Positions 1 to 8,709 of a DNA stretch of 64,000 bases are shown piece after piece; positions within the stretch are counted from its first letter, which is position 1; every line of letters begins with the position of its first letter. The notes beneath the pieces were generated by a model. The model had not been told where the DNA came from, made no database searches, and saw only the letters and a program-made list of their open reading frames with translations. The stretch covers positions 2,542,001 through 2,606,000 of the forward strand of contig NZ_CP035375.1 of assembly GCF_004118935.1 (NCBI RefSeq), written 5' to 3'. The stretch is from Salinibacterium sp. UTAS2018. GTDB lineage: Bacteria; Actinomycetota; Actinomycetes; Actinomycetales; Microbacteriaceae. The position numbers and the translations under genes are program-made.

Positions 1-1
1 C

Positions 2-103
2 ACAATCGCTCCGACACTCGCTGGACTCGGGTTCCTGCAGCTCGGATTGGTGCTCGTAGGGTTCAGCGTTGCCCGACGACGTTCGGTAGTTCGCGGCAGC
101 TGA
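2..103 (+). CDS. C-terminal end of a membrane-anchored protein (partial)
   Basis: The gene enters from the left edge; only its last 33 codons are visible, ending in TGA at 101-103. They encode a hydrophobic stretch (LAGLGFLQLGLVLVGFSVA) followed by a basic tail (RRRSVVRGS). This is the usual ending of a secreted protein anchored in the membrane, such as a sortase substrate whose LPxTG-like motif would lie just upstream of the window. No sorting motif is visible, so the anchoring class is inference. The product cannot be named. Confidence 0.55.
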   Translation, partial: TIAPTLAGLGFLQLGLVLVGFSVARRRSVVRGS

Positions 104-111
104 TCCTGACT

Positions 112-143
112 GTTCGGTGGGTAACCCTAGTTACCCACCGAAC
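112..143. terminator. Perfect 13-bp inverted repeat after the partial gene
   Basis: GTTCGGTGGGTAA and its exact reverse complement flank a six-base loop (CCCTAG). It begins nine bases after the stop codon of the partial gene, so it most likely ends that transcript. There is no T-run behind it, only TCCCTTCT, so an operator role for the downstream exporter gene is possible. Confidence 0.5.
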
Positions 144-214
144 TCCCTTCTAAGGTTTCTCGCACAGCGCACTCGGGCGCTGTGCGATTGGCCGTTAACA
201 AGAGTTCAGCGAAC

Positions 215-220
215 TAGTCT
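215..220 (+). promoter_or_regulatory. -10 element TAGTCT for a leaderless exporter mRNA
   Basis: TAGTCT lies six bases before the ATG at 227, so transcription should begin at or next to the A of the start codon. No Shine-Dalgarno sequence precedes that ATG. Confidence 0.5.
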
Positions 221-226
221 CGAAGA

Positions 227-2083
227 ATGAGTTCAGCAGCTGGCGGCCCCCGACGTGGAGGCCGAGTGAGCGGTGGCGATTACTCTGCCCAGAAAGCAGA
301 AAACGCCGCAGCCCCTAAGATTCCCCATCTTCTCCGTCGCATTGCGACACTGTTTGAACCGCACCGCGCAACACTCATCCTCACCATAACTCTGGTGCTC
401 ATCGGTGCCGCGATCGGTGTGCTGCCGCCCCTGCTCACCAAACAGGCGTTCGATGAAGGACTTTTCCCGGCATCCGGAACTCCCAACATCCCGGTACTCA
501 CTCAGCTCGTGAGCTTAATGGTGGGGCTGTGGATCGCGTCTGCGGCCTTAGGTGTGTGGCAGACCTTCCTCACCGCGACCGTCGGCAACAAAGTGATGGG
601 TGCGCTCCGCGTACGGCTTTTCGACCAATTGCAGCGCATGGAACTTGCCTTCTTCACTCGAACCAAAACGGGAGTGATTCAGTCTCGGCTGCAGAATGAC
701 GTCGGTGGGGTGGCAGGGGTCCTCAACAACACGGTGTCGAGCATTATTGGCAACACGGTCACCGTCATCGCTGCTTTCATCAGCATGCTCGTGTTGAGTT
801 GGCAACTCACCATCGTGGCCATCATCGTGCTTCCGGGGATCGTGATTGCCCAGCGCCGAGTAGGCCAGGTTCGTGCACGCATTGCGACGAAGACCCAAGA
901 GTCTCTGAGCAATATGACCGCCATTACTCAAGAATCCTTGAGCGTCTCGGGCATCTTGTTATCGAAGAGTTTCAATCAGCAGGAGGTTGAGACCCAGCGT
1001 TACTCTGACGAGAACGAGTTGCAGGTCGATCTGCAGGTTCGTCAGCAGATGAGCGGCCAGTGGTTCTTTGCGACGGTCAACATCTTCCTCTCGGTCATTC
1101 CGGCGATTGTCTACATGGTCGCTGCGTACCTTATTACTGGGGGCGTCGATGTGACCGCAGGAACGATCGTGGCATTCACCACTGTTCAGGCGCGACTCAT
1201 GTTCCCGCTTCTCGGTCTGATGCGCGTAGCTCTCGACCTCCAAACCTCGTCCGCGCTCTTTGCGCGCATCTTCGAGTACCTCGACCTCACGCCCGCCATC
1301 ACCGATAAACCGGATGCGCACGCAGTGCGGGACGAGGCACTGGGAGCAGTTGAGTTCGACAACGTGACGTTCCGGTATCCCGATGCCGACGCATCCACCA
1401 AGGCAACGCTAGACTCCGTGAGCTTCAGGATTGAGCCTGGCCAGTACGCTGCATTCGTGGGTCCCTCCGGTGCCGGAAAGACTACGGTCTCCTACCTGAT
1501 CCCACGGCTGCACGAAGCGAGCGGCGGTCGAGTGTTGTTCGCCGGCGACGACGTTCGCGATCTCACGCAAGACTCGCTGATTCGCAATATCGGCATCGTG
1601 AGCCAAGAGACCTACCTCTTTCACGCCACCATCGCCGAGAACCTCTCTTATGCGCGCCCGGATGCCACGACCGAGCAAGTGGAGGCTGCGGCTCGAGCCG
1701 CGAACATCCACGACACCATCATGTCGTTCCCTGCGGGCTACGGCACCGTCGTGGGGGAGCGAGGCTACCGACTTTCCGGCGGCGAAAAGCAGCGAATCGC
1801 GATTGCTCGGGTGCTGCTCAAAGACCCGAGCGTGCTGATCCTCGACGAAGCGACGAGCGCGTTGGATTCCATCTCGGAACGCACGGTGCAGGGGGCGCTC
1901 GACACGGCATCGAGGGGGCGCACCACTATTGCAGTGGCGCACCGGCTCTCCACAGTGCGTTCGGCCGATGTCATCTTCGTAGTCGAGGGCGGCGCCATAG
2001 TCGAGCGGGGAACCCATAGTGAGCTCATCGCCAGCGGCGGAACGTACTCGCGCCTGTATGCGGAGCAAAACCGCACGGACTAA
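227..2083 (+). CDS. ABC exporter, fused membrane and ATPase domains
   Basis: This 618-residue half-transporter has an N-terminal six-helix exporter domain (about residues 45-340) and a C-terminal ATPase. The ATPase shows Walker A GPSGAGKTT near residue 411, signature LSGGEKQR near 515, Walker B VLILDEATSALD just after it, and the switch histidine in AVAHRLS. Such proteins pump lipids, peptides or drugs outward and work as dimers; the substrate cannot be read here. It stands alone and no partner half-transporter is next to it, so a homodimer is likely (inference). A GTG at 266 with GGAGG four bases upstream is an alternative start that would remove 13 residues; the ATG at 227 fits a leaderless transcript. 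Confidence 0.9.
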   Translation: MSSAAGGPRRGGRVSGGDYSAQKAENAAAPKIPHLLRRIATLFEPHRATLILTITLVLIGAAIGVLPPLLTKQAFDEGLFPASGTPNIPVLTQLVSLMVGLWIASAALGVWQTFLTATVGNKVMGALRVRLFDQLQRMELAFFTRTKTGVIQSRLQNDVGGVAGVLNNTVSSIIGNTVTVIAAFISMLVLSWQLTIVAIIVLPGIVIAQRRVGQVRARIATKTQESLSNMTAITQESLSVSGILLSKSFNQQEVETQRYSDENELQVDLQVRQQMSGQWFFATVNIFLSVIPAIVYMVAAYLITGGVDVTAGTIVAFTTVQARLMFPLLGLMRVALDLQTSSALFARIFEYLDLTPAITDKPDAHAVRDEALGAVEFDNVTFRYPDADASTKATLDSVSFRIEPGQYAAFVGPSGAGKTTVSYLIPRLHEASGGRVLFAGDDVRDLTQDSLIRNIGIVSQETYLFHATIAENLSYARPDATTEQVEAAARAANIHDTIMSFPAGYGTVVGERGYRLSGGEKQRIAIARVLLKDPSVLILDEATSALDSISERTVQGALDTASRGRTTIAVAHRLSTVRSADVIFVVEGGAIVERGTHSELIASGGTYSRLYAEQNRTD

Positions 2084-2265
2084 AAACAGCGGTAGCGGAC
2101 GTTGGAATAGTCAACCGTCCGACCTGCCCGCCGAGGTGCCGAGACCAGTCGCGGCCGACGGGGCGGCGCAGGTCGCCCGGGGGCTTAGGCTGGGGGAGTC
2201 CTCGGCGCTGCGGGCACTTGACCTTTACCGTGGCCGCACTGGGCCTCTCTTCAGCTAGGAATCGC

Positions 2266-3495
2266 TTGACTACCGTTGTTCATCCGGGTGACTCTCTTTC
2301 TGCGCGCCAGCGTCTCGTCTACGTTCTCGTACTCGGAGCGCTGACCGCGCTCGGTCCTTTCACCGTTGATCTCTACCTGCCGGCGTTCCCGTTGATCGAA
2401 GCCGATCTCGATACGACGGCCGCCATTGTTCAACTCACCCTCACTGCCACAACGCTCGGTTTTGCTCTGGGGCAGCTCATCGTAGGGCCGCTCAGTGACC
2501 GCCTCGGCCGTCGCCTGCCGCTCATCGTCGCTACCTCGGTGCACCTCGTCGCAAGCCTCGGCGTCGCCCTCGCTGCCAATATTGAGCTACTTTTCGTCTT
2601 CCGTTTGATCCAGGGTATGGGGGCCGCCGCCGGTGCTGTTGTCGCGATGGCAGTTGTGCGAGACCTGTTCGGCGGGCTACCCCTCGTGCGGATGCTCTCT
2701 CGACTCGCCCTCGTGCAAGGTCTCGCGCCGATCCTCGCTCCCCTCATCGGCTCGCAACTGCTGCTCATCACTCCGTGGCGCGGAATGTTCGTGTTCCTTG
2801 CTATTTACGGCGCACTGGTTTTGCTTGCCGCGTGGTTCTTTATCGTTGAGACTTTGCCTCCCGCACGTCGCCGAGATCTTGGGCACGCGACCGCGCGCCA
2901 GCGGTACAAATCGCTCTTCACCGACCGAGTTTTCGTGGGCACCGCGGTGATAGCGGGCATGACCTTCTCGGGCCTCTTTGCCTACCTCGCGTCATCCCCG
3001 TTCCTCTTGCAGAACGTTTATGGGCTTGACCCGCAGGAGTTCGGGCTCGTCTTCGCGGTCAACTCAATCGGCGTTGTGATCGGCGTGCAAACAGCGGCGT
3101 TCCTCATGCGCTATATCGGGCCACAGTGGATCCTCGCGGGCTCGGGGGTCATGCTGCTGCTTTCGGCGTCCACGATCGTCTTCCTCGACATCGTTAATGG
3201 CGACCTCATCACCGTGCTCATACCGCTGTTCGTATTTGTCATGTCGTGTGGCTTCTCGTTCCCCTGTACTCAGGTGCTCGCGCTCGCCAACCACGGGGGA
3301 GAGGCCGCGACCGCGGCTTCGGTTCTCGGCGCCGTGAACTTCGGTCTCGCGGGCCTCACATCGCCGATTGTGGGTGCGTTCGGCATCACTAACGCCATTC
3401 CGATGGGCATCGTGATGGGGTGCACGGCGATCATTTCGATCATCGTCATGTGGACCGTGGTACGCCCGCGCACCGTGCCGGCGCTCTCGCGCTAG
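2266..3495 (+). CDS. MFS multidrug efflux transporter, Bcr/CflA type
   Basis: The product is a 12-helix major facilitator of about 409 residues. Helix 1 (LVLGALTALGPFTVDLYLPAFP) carries the Asp of drug/proton antiporters, and the loop GPLSDRLGRRLPL is the family motif A. The stretch VDLYLPAFP and the spacing resemble Bcr/CflA exporters, which expel bicyclomycin, chloramphenicol or sulfonamides in other bacteria; the actual substrate is unknown. The TTG at 2266 is preferred because AGGA (2257-2260) sits five bases ahead of it; a TTG at 2218 would add 16 residues but has no ribosome site. The gap 2084-2265 holds no gene, only imperfect GC-rich inverted repeats. Confidence 0.85.
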   Translation: MTTVVHPGDSLSARQRLVYVLVLGALTALGPFTVDLYLPAFPLIEADLDTTAAIVQLTLTATTLGFALGQLIVGPLSDRLGRRLPLIVATSVHLVASLGVALAANIELLFVFRLIQGMGAAAGAVVAMAVVRDLFGGLPLVRMLSRLALVQGLAPILAPLIGSQLLLITPWRGMFVFLAIYGALVLLAAWFFIVETLPPARRRDLGHATARQRYKSLFTDRVFVGTAVIAGMTFSGLFAYLASSPFLLQNVYGLDPQEFGLVFAVNSIGVVIGVQTAAFLMRYIGPQWILAGSGVMLLLSASTIVFLDIVNGDLITVLIPLFVFVMSCGFSFPCTQVLALANHGGEAATAASVLGAVNFGLAGLTSPIVGAFGITNAIPMGIVMGCTAIISIIVMWTVVRPRTVPALSR

Positions 3496-3565
3496 CGAAA
3501 GCACGGCGGCATCGAGAGGGCAGGAATGGGCAACACGCTCTCGGCAATCGCTGAGGTCGAACGAC

Positions 3566-3571
3566 TACCGT
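3566..3571 (+). promoter_or_regulatory. -10 element TACCGT for leaderless PAP2 mRNA
   Basis: TACCGT ends six bases before the GTG at 3578, and there is no ribosome-binding site between them. Confidence 0.5.
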
Positions 3572-3577
3572 AGGCGT

Positions 3578-4222
3578 GTGAAAACTGAGATCTCGCAGTC
3601 CGATGCGCGCCGCATCTCCCGTCGTTGGCCACTCATTAGCGGTCTGGGAGCTGTCGTCCTGGCCGTAAGCCTCGGGCTCCTTATCGGCATCCGGAGCGGC
3701 CCTTTTAGCGTCGACCAACTCCTGTTAGACGATTTTCTCAGCATCCGCGCTGACGTTTTCACGGTGCCAGCGCTTGCGATGAATTTCTTGGGTGGCGGCT
3801 GGTTTGGGGTTTTCCTCGTTCCGCTTGGTGGTGCACTCGCGTTCTTTTTGCTCAAGCGTCGCTGGGCCGCACTGTACTTCTTGATGGCTTCTGCGCTGAG
3901 CGCTGGCGTCGTTCAACTTCTCAAGACGCTGTTCAGTCGAGCGCGCCCCGAAGAGATCCTCGTCACGGCAGACTTTGGTTCATTCCCCTCGGGGCATGTA
4001 GCCAACGCTGCCACCCTCACTGTCGTGCTTATTCTGCTGCTGCAACGCCGGTGGATCATCGTTGTCGGGGTGATTTATACGATCCTTATGATCCTCAGCC
4101 GCACCTACTTGGGCGCACACTGGCTCAGCGACACCGTTGGTGGTGCCCTCGTGGGCATCGGCGTTGCGGTTATTCTTTGGGCTCCGCTCGCGCGCAAACT
4201 CTCGGCAGAGACAAGCCGCTAG
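3578..4222 (+). CDS. PAP2-family membrane phosphatase
   Basis: The 214-residue protein has about six membrane helices and all three parts of the acid phosphatase signature: KTLFSRARP near residue 115 (K-x6-RP), PSGH near 137, and SRTYLGAHWLSD near 173 (SR-x5-H-x3-D). The two histidines are the phosphate acceptor and the general acid in this family. Enzymes of this kind dephosphorylate phosphatidic acid, phosphatidylglycerol phosphate or undecaprenyl pyrophosphate on the outer membrane face. Nothing nearby fixes the substrate; recycling of undecaprenyl pyrophosphate is a reasonable guess. Confidence 0.88.
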   Translation: MKTEISQSDARRISRRWPLISGLGAVVLAVSLGLLIGIRSGPFSVDQLLLDDFLSIRADVFTVPALAMNFLGGGWFGVFLVPLGGALAFFLLKRRWAALYFLMASALSAGVVQLLKTLFSRARPEEILVTADFGSFPSGHVANAATLTVVLILLLQRRWIIVVGVIYTILMILSRTYLGAHWLSDTVGGALVGIGVAVILWAPLARKLSAETSR

Positions 4223-4269
4223 TTCGCGCGCAGTTCAGCGAATCGATGGTCGTGACTGCCGCCACTCCG

Positions 4270-4275
4270 TAGGCT
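4270..4275 (+). promoter_or_regulatory. -10 element TAGGCT for leaderless DUF853 mRNA
   Basis: TAGGCT is separated by six bases (AGAACG) from the ATG at 4282. The space is too short for both a leader and a Shine-Dalgarno site. Confidence 0.5.
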
Positions 4276-4281
4276 AGAACG

Positions 4282-6198
4282 ATGACGGATGCCGCAGCCC
4301 AAGTAGAAGCAGCCAAGCAAGCCCTAGCCGAGGCTCAAGCCGCCCTCGCGGCGGCCGAACTCGCTTCTGCGGAGGCCGCGCTTGCCGCCGAGCAAGCCGC
4401 CGCTGCGACAGCGCCGGAGACACCCGCCCCAGAGCCTGAGCCGGAAGCGGAGCTCGAGGCAAGTGAGCCGCAGCGGAAAGCGGCAGCGGCAGCGGAATCC
4501 GTGCTGGCATCCGACTCCACCGATACCGACACCGATACCAACACTGGCGATGGCCCGCTGTCGCCCGAGGAAGTTGCCGCAATTCGCGATGGGTACGCTT
4601 TTGAGGGCGAGGTGCTCGAGATGGGCGCGCTCGTCAATGGCGATGCTCTCGCCGGCGTGCCCGTGCGTATCCCGGTAGCCATGCTCAACCGTCACGGCCT
4701 GGTGGCTGGGGCTACCGGTACCGGAAAAACGAAAACCTTGCAGGTGCTCGCCGAGCAGCTCTCCGCGGCCGGCGTTCCCGTCTTCGCCGCCGATATCAAG
4801 GGCGACCTTTCGGGCATCGCAACGGCAGGCACGTCGAGCGAAAAGCTGCTGGAACGCACCAACTCGATCGGTCAGGACTGGAAGCCCGCGGCGTCCCCGA
4901 CCGAGTACTTCACGCTGGGCGGGATGGGCACGGGCGTACCTATTCGCGCTACCGTGTCGAGCTTCGGGCCGCTATTGCTGTCGAAGGTGTTGGGGCTGAA
5001 CGATACGCAAGAATCAAGCCTCGGGCTGATCTTCCACTACGCCGATAAAGCTGGGCTGCCTCTCGTCGATTTGGGTGACCTCCGCGCTGTCGTGCAGTGG
5101 CTCTTGAGCGACGAGGGCAAGGTTGAACTGAAGACTCTGGGCGGGCTCTCGTCGGCGACCGCAGGCGTCATCCTGCGTGAGCTGGTGAGTTTTGCCAATG
5201 AGGGCGCTGAAGACTTCTTCGGGGAGCCCGAGATTGACACTTCGCTCTTCCTGCGCACCAACGCCGACGGTACGGGGATGGTTAGTCTGCTCGAGATCCC
5301 GGGTGTCAGCGACAAGCCCGCCTTGTTCTCGACCTTCCTTATGTGGCTTTTGGCCGACCTCTTCAACGATCTGCCCGAGGTGGGCGACATCGATAAGCCC
5401 AAGCTGGTGTTCTTCTTTGACGAAGCGCATTTGCTGTTCAAGGATGCCTCGAAAGACTTCATCGCCTCCATCACTCAGACGGTGCGCTTGATCCGGTCGA
5501 AGGGCGTCGGCGTGGTCTTTGTGACTCAGACCCCCAAGGATGTACCGAGCGACGTTCTGGCGCAGATCGGTTCACGATTCCAGCACCAGCTGCGGGCGCA
5601 CACTCCCGATTCAGCAAAAGCGCTGAAGGCTACAGTCTCGACCTACCCCACGTCGGGATACGACCTGGGCGAAGTGCTCACGACGCTCGCGACCGGCGAA
5701 GCGATCATCACAGTGATGAACGAGAAGGGGGCGCCGACTCCGGTGGCCTGGACTCGACTTCGTGCGCCGCAAGGCTCGATGTCTCCCACGGATGCCGCAG
5801 TGATGGAGGCGGCTGTTGCAGCATCCCCACTCATGGCGACCTACGGTACCGCTGTCGATCGCGAATCGGCGAGAGAAATCCTCGCCGTGAAGATGAACGC
5901 GGCAGCAGAAGCGGATGCCGCTGCCGAGGCCGCGGAGGCGGCGGAAGACGCGGCGAAAGACGCTGAGAAGCTCGCGAAGGCGAAGGCAAAAGAGCAGGCG
6001 AAGGTGCAGGCTGAGTACGAGCGGGCGCTTAAAGATATGAACAAAAAGCCGACATCGTCGGGCTCGAGCCGCACTACTACGCGCACCTCAACGCGCAAGG
6101 ATACAAACGTTCTGGGCGACGTCTTGGGTTCACGAACTGGACAAACCGTCGTTAGAGAAGTGTTGCGCGGCATTTTTTCGACACTCAAACGGCGCTAA
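4282..6198 (+). CDS. HerA-like ATPase, DUF853 family
   Basis: This 638-residue cytoplasmic protein has three parts. Residues 1-75 are very rich in Ala and Glu and likely form a coiled coil, followed by an acidic linker containing TDTDTDTNTGDG. The central domain has Walker A GATGTGKTK near residue 142 and Walker B LVFFFDEAHLLF near 374, with TQTPKDVPSDV later; this is the HerA/FtsK-like fold of DUF853 (E. coli YjgR-type) proteins. A second Ala/Lys-rich coiled coil (about 545-590) precedes the C-terminus. The exact role of the family is not settled; DNA pumping or end processing is suggested by homology. It stands as a single gene. The Asp-Thr linker resembles one in the surface protein at 14304-18512. 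Confidence 0.85.
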   Translation: MTDAAAQVEAAKQALAEAQAALAAAELASAEAALAAEQAAAATAPETPAPEPEPEAELEASEPQRKAAAAAESVLASDSTDTDTDTNTGDGPLSPEEVAAIRDGYAFEGEVLEMGALVNGDALAGVPVRIPVAMLNRHGLVAGATGTGKTKTLQVLAEQLSAAGVPVFAADIKGDLSGIATAGTSSEKLLERTNSIGQDWKPAASPTEYFTLGGMGTGVPIRATVSSFGPLLLSKVLGLNDTQESSLGLIFHYADKAGLPLVDLGDLRAVVQWLLSDEGKVELKTLGGLSSATAGVILRELVSFANEGAEDFFGEPEIDTSLFLRTNADGTGMVSLLEIPGVSDKPALFSTFLMWLLADLFNDLPEVGDIDKPKLVFFFDEAHLLFKDASKDFIASITQTVRLIRSKGVGVVFVTQTPKDVPSDVLAQIGSRFQHQLRAHTPDSAKALKATVSTYPTSGYDLGEVLTTLATGEAIITVMNEKGAPTPVAWTRLRAPQGSMSPTDAAVMEAAVAASPLMATYGTAVDRESAREILAVKMNAAAEADAAAEAAEAAEDAAKDAEKLAKAKAKEQAKVQAEYERALKDMNKKPTSSGSSRTTTRTSTRKDTNVLGDVLGSRTGQTVVREVLRGIFSTLKRR

Positions 6199-6380
6199 CC
6201 CAGCAACCCTTGTGCGCGCCGGAGGCAAGAGCTGAAGCCGGCATTCTTGGCCTCTACTTCCCCGTATCTATAGGGATTTGTGGCATTTCCCGGGGTGAGG
6301 AGTGGCCCAGGGCGCGACGTCAAGTCGAGGCTGTTGCCAAATTGTGACCAACAAATTCTGAAGAATTCTGCTGCGTTCAC
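6199..6380. other. Intergenic region before the sugar ABC operon
   Basis: No gene is visible. Near 6221-6259 there is an imperfect GC-rich hairpin (GAGGCAAGA / TCTTGGCCTC) that may end the DUF853 transcript. Near 6353-6370 AATTCTG occurs twice in tandem, about ten bases apart, which could be an operator for the importer operon. I cannot assign a repressor. Confidence 0.3.
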
Positions 6381-6410
6381 TTGTCAAACCCAACGGTGAC
6401 GCGCTTTACT
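6381..6410 (+). promoter_or_regulatory. Candidate promoter of the sugar ABC importer operon
   Basis: TTGTCA (6381-6386) matches the -35 consensus at five of six positions, and TTTACT (6405-6410) follows after 18 bases as a weaker -10 element. This would leave a leader of about 55 bases before the ATG at 6473. Confidence 0.45.
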
Positions 6411-6472
6411 GTTGATCGTCCGATTCACTTCTTGAACGGAACAGCACTCACTTTCCAATGGAGGAACACAGA

Positions 6473-7744
6473 ATGCGTAAGCCACTTTCCATTATTGCCG
6501 GGGCGGTGGCCTTAGGCCTCGTTCTGGCAGGCTGCTCGAGCACCCCTAGCTCAGACCCCGAGAACGCTGATCAGGTTGAGGTATTCACCTGGTGGGCATC
6601 CGGCTCCGAGAAGGTCGGCCTCGACGCTCTCGTCAAGGTATTCGAAGAGCAGAACCCTGACATTGAGTTCATCAACGCGTCAGTAGCTGGCGGCGCCGGC
6701 TCCAACGCCAAGGCAGCGCTCGCGTCTCGCCTTGAGTCCAATGACCCGCCGGACACGTTCCAGGCTCATGCCGGAGCAGAACTCACCGACTACATCAACG
6801 CTGGTCAGCTGCAGGACCTCAGCTCGTTCTACCAGGACAACGGCCTCACCGACGTCTTCCCCGAGAGCCTGATCGAGCGCATCACTGTTGATGGCGCCAT
6901 CTACTCGGTACCCAGCAACATCCACCGTGCCAACGTCGTCTGGGCCAACACCCAGGTGCTCAAGGATGCCGGCATCGACCCGATGGCTGCTCCCGCCGAC
7001 ATCGACGCCTGGCTCGTCGACCTGAAGAAGCTCAAGGATGCTGGAGTCGAGACGCCTCTCGCACTCGGCACCGAGTGGACTCAGATGCAGCTCTTCGAAA
7101 ACGTTCTCATCGCCGACCTCGGCGCGGAAGACTACTCGGGACTCTGGACGGGCGACACCGCGTGGGATGACTCGCGCGTTGAAACCGCGATCGGCCACTA
7201 CGGTGAGCTCCTCGAATTCACCAACAGCGACTTCGCTGGCCTCGACTGGGATGCTGCAACGCAGATCGTTCTCGATGGCAACGCTGCGTACAACGTCATG
7301 GGTGACTGGGCTGAGTCTGCATTCCAGCAGGCCGGTTGGACCTACGACAACGAGTACACCACCTGGGCAACCCCCGGCACCGACGGAGTCTTCGACTTCC
7401 TCGCTGACTCGTTCACTCTCGCAGTAGGTGCGCCTCACGAGGCCGCAACGATCGACTGGTTGACCACCATTAGCTCGGCTGAAGGCCAGAAGGCATTCAA
7501 CCTCGCCAAGGGTTCGATCCCGGCTCGAACTGACACGGTTGCCGCTGACTACCCCGCGTACCAGCAGACCGCCATCGCTTCCTTCGGCGAAGACACCGTA
7601 GTGAGCTCGCTCGCTCACGGTGCCGCAACCAGCATTGCCTGGTCGGGAGACATCTCCTCGGCTATCGGTAAGTTCGGCGCTGACCGCGATGCAGCCTCGC
7701 TGCTCTCCGGCCTAGTTGCCGCCGCTGACAAGGCTCAGGGCTAG
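6473..7744 (+). CDS. Sugar ABC transporter substrate-binding lipoprotein
   Basis: The product (423 residues) starts with a lipoprotein signal, MRKPLSIIAGAVALGLVLAGC, whose lipobox LAGC gives a lipid-anchored binding protein outside the membrane. The mature part, with EVFTWWASGSEKVGLDALVKVFEEQNPDIEF, is typical of the family 1 sugar-binding proteins related to MalE, UgpB and CUT1 systems. It captures a mono- or oligosaccharide and delivers it to the two permeases encoded downstream. The ATG at 6473 is chosen because GGAGGA (6460-6465) lies seven bases ahead; an ATG at 6458 overlaps that site. The sugar is unknown, and no glycosidase or ATPase gene is adjacent, so a shared MsiK-like ATPase elsewhere is likely (inference). 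Confidence 0.92.
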   Translation: MRKPLSIIAGAVALGLVLAGCSSTPSSDPENADQVEVFTWWASGSEKVGLDALVKVFEEQNPDIEFINASVAGGAGSNAKAALASRLESNDPPDTFQAHAGAELTDYINAGQLQDLSSFYQDNGLTDVFPESLIERITVDGAIYSVPSNIHRANVVWANTQVLKDAGIDPMAAPADIDAWLVDLKKLKDAGVETPLALGTEWTQMQLFENVLIADLGAEDYSGLWTGDTAWDDSRVETAIGHYGELLEFTNSDFAGLDWDAATQIVLDGNAAYNVMGDWAESAFQQAGWTYDNEYTTWATPGTDGVFDFLADSFTLAVGAPHEAATIDWLTTISSAEGQKAFNLAKGSIPARTDTVAADYPAYQQTAIASFGEDTVVSSLAHGAATSIAWSGDISSAIGKFGADRDAASLLSGLVAAADKAQG

Positions 7745-7770
7745 CTAGCACTACGAGACACAGTGGGTGG

Positions 7771-7790
7771 GGGCGGAGACGTCTCCACCC
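7771..7790 (+). promoter_or_regulatory. Hairpin between binding-protein and permease genes
   Basis: GGAGAC / GTCTCC with flanking GGG/CCC forms a short hairpin in the gap between the first two importer genes. Such structures often protect or shorten the mRNA so that more binding protein than permease is made. Without a T-run it is not a full terminator. Confidence 0.35.
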
Positions 7791-7818
7791 GCTACCGTGC
7801 AAACCGAGGAGCTCGCGC

Positions 7819-8709
7819 GTGAAAAAAGGATACAAAAACTGGGGCCCACCGCTCCTCTTAATATCTCCGACGATTATCGTTCTCGGGATATTTGTTTATG
7901 GCTTGATCGGCGCCAACATCTCGGTGTCGCTCAGCAACCGGAACAGTCTTGTTCCCGCTACTGAGTTCGTTGGACTTGATAACTACATCGCTCTGTTTGG
8001 CGAAGAGCGCTTCATCCACTCGCTTCAGAACCTGGGTATCTTTACCCTCTTCTTTATCGGTGGCACCATGATCTTCGGATTCTTGTGGGCGTGGATGCTC
8101 GACAAGGGCGTCACCGCAGAGGGCGTTTTCCGCTCGGTGTTCCTCTTCCCCATGGCGATTTCGTTCGTGGCATCCGGTGTTGTCTGGCGCTGGTTGCTCA
8201 ACAGCGCTGAGGGCGACCGTGCATCTGGACTCAACCGGGTCTTCGAGAACCTCGGGCTCGACTTTCTCCAGAACTCGTGGTGGAACGATCCGACCTGGGG
8301 CATGGCGGCGATTGCATTGCCCGCTATCTGGCAGCTCGCCGGCTACGTCATGGCGCTCTTCCTTTCGGGCTTCCGTGGCATTCCTGAAGAGCTGCGTGAA
8401 GCAGCCCGCATGGATGGCGCTACCGAGTGGAAGCTCTACCGCTACGTGATCTTCCCCCAGCTGAGCCCCGTAGCCCTCTCCGCCCTCATCATCGTGGGCC
8501 ACATGTCGCTCAAGGTCTTCGACCTCATCATGGCGATCACGAAGTCGATCTACCAGACCGAGGTTCCCGCAACCTACCTCTGGGTCGCGTTGACCTCGAA
8601 CGACTACGCCAAGTCGGCCACGATCGCGACAATTCTGTTGCTCTTCGTTGCCGTCGTGATCGTTCCCTACCTGATCTACACCGCTCGCGCAGAGAAGAGG
8701 CAAGGATGA
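7819..8709 (+). CDS. Sugar ABC transporter permease, MalF/UgpA type
   Basis: The 296-residue inner-membrane protein has six predicted helices. The cytoplasmic coupling loop EELREAARMDGATEWKLYRYVIFPQLSP is the EAA motif that docks on the ATPase. It pairs with the next permease to form the channel for the sugar caught by the lipoprotein upstream. The GTG start has GAGGAG (7806-7811) seven bases ahead. Its stop codon overlaps the next start in ATGA, so the two permeases are translationally coupled. Confidence 0.92.
   Translation: MKKGYKNWGPPLLLISPTIIVLGIFVYGLIGANISVSLSNRNSLVPATEFVGLDNYIALFGEERFIHSLQNLGIFTLFFIGGTMIFGFLWAWMLDKGVTAEGVFRSVFLFPMAISFVASGVVWRWLLNSAEGDRASGLNRVFENLGLDFLQNSWWNDPTWGMAAIALPAIWQLAGYVMALFLSGFRGIPEELREAARMDGATEWKLYRYVIFPQLSPVALSALIIVGHMSLKVFDLIMAITKSIYQTEVPATYLWVALTSNDYAKSATIATILLLFVAVVIVPYLIYTARAEKRQG

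Noticed and set aside
6680..7618. Open frame of 312 codons antisense to the sugar-binding lipoprotein gene
   Set aside because: No start signal and no family pattern; explained by third-position GC bias.
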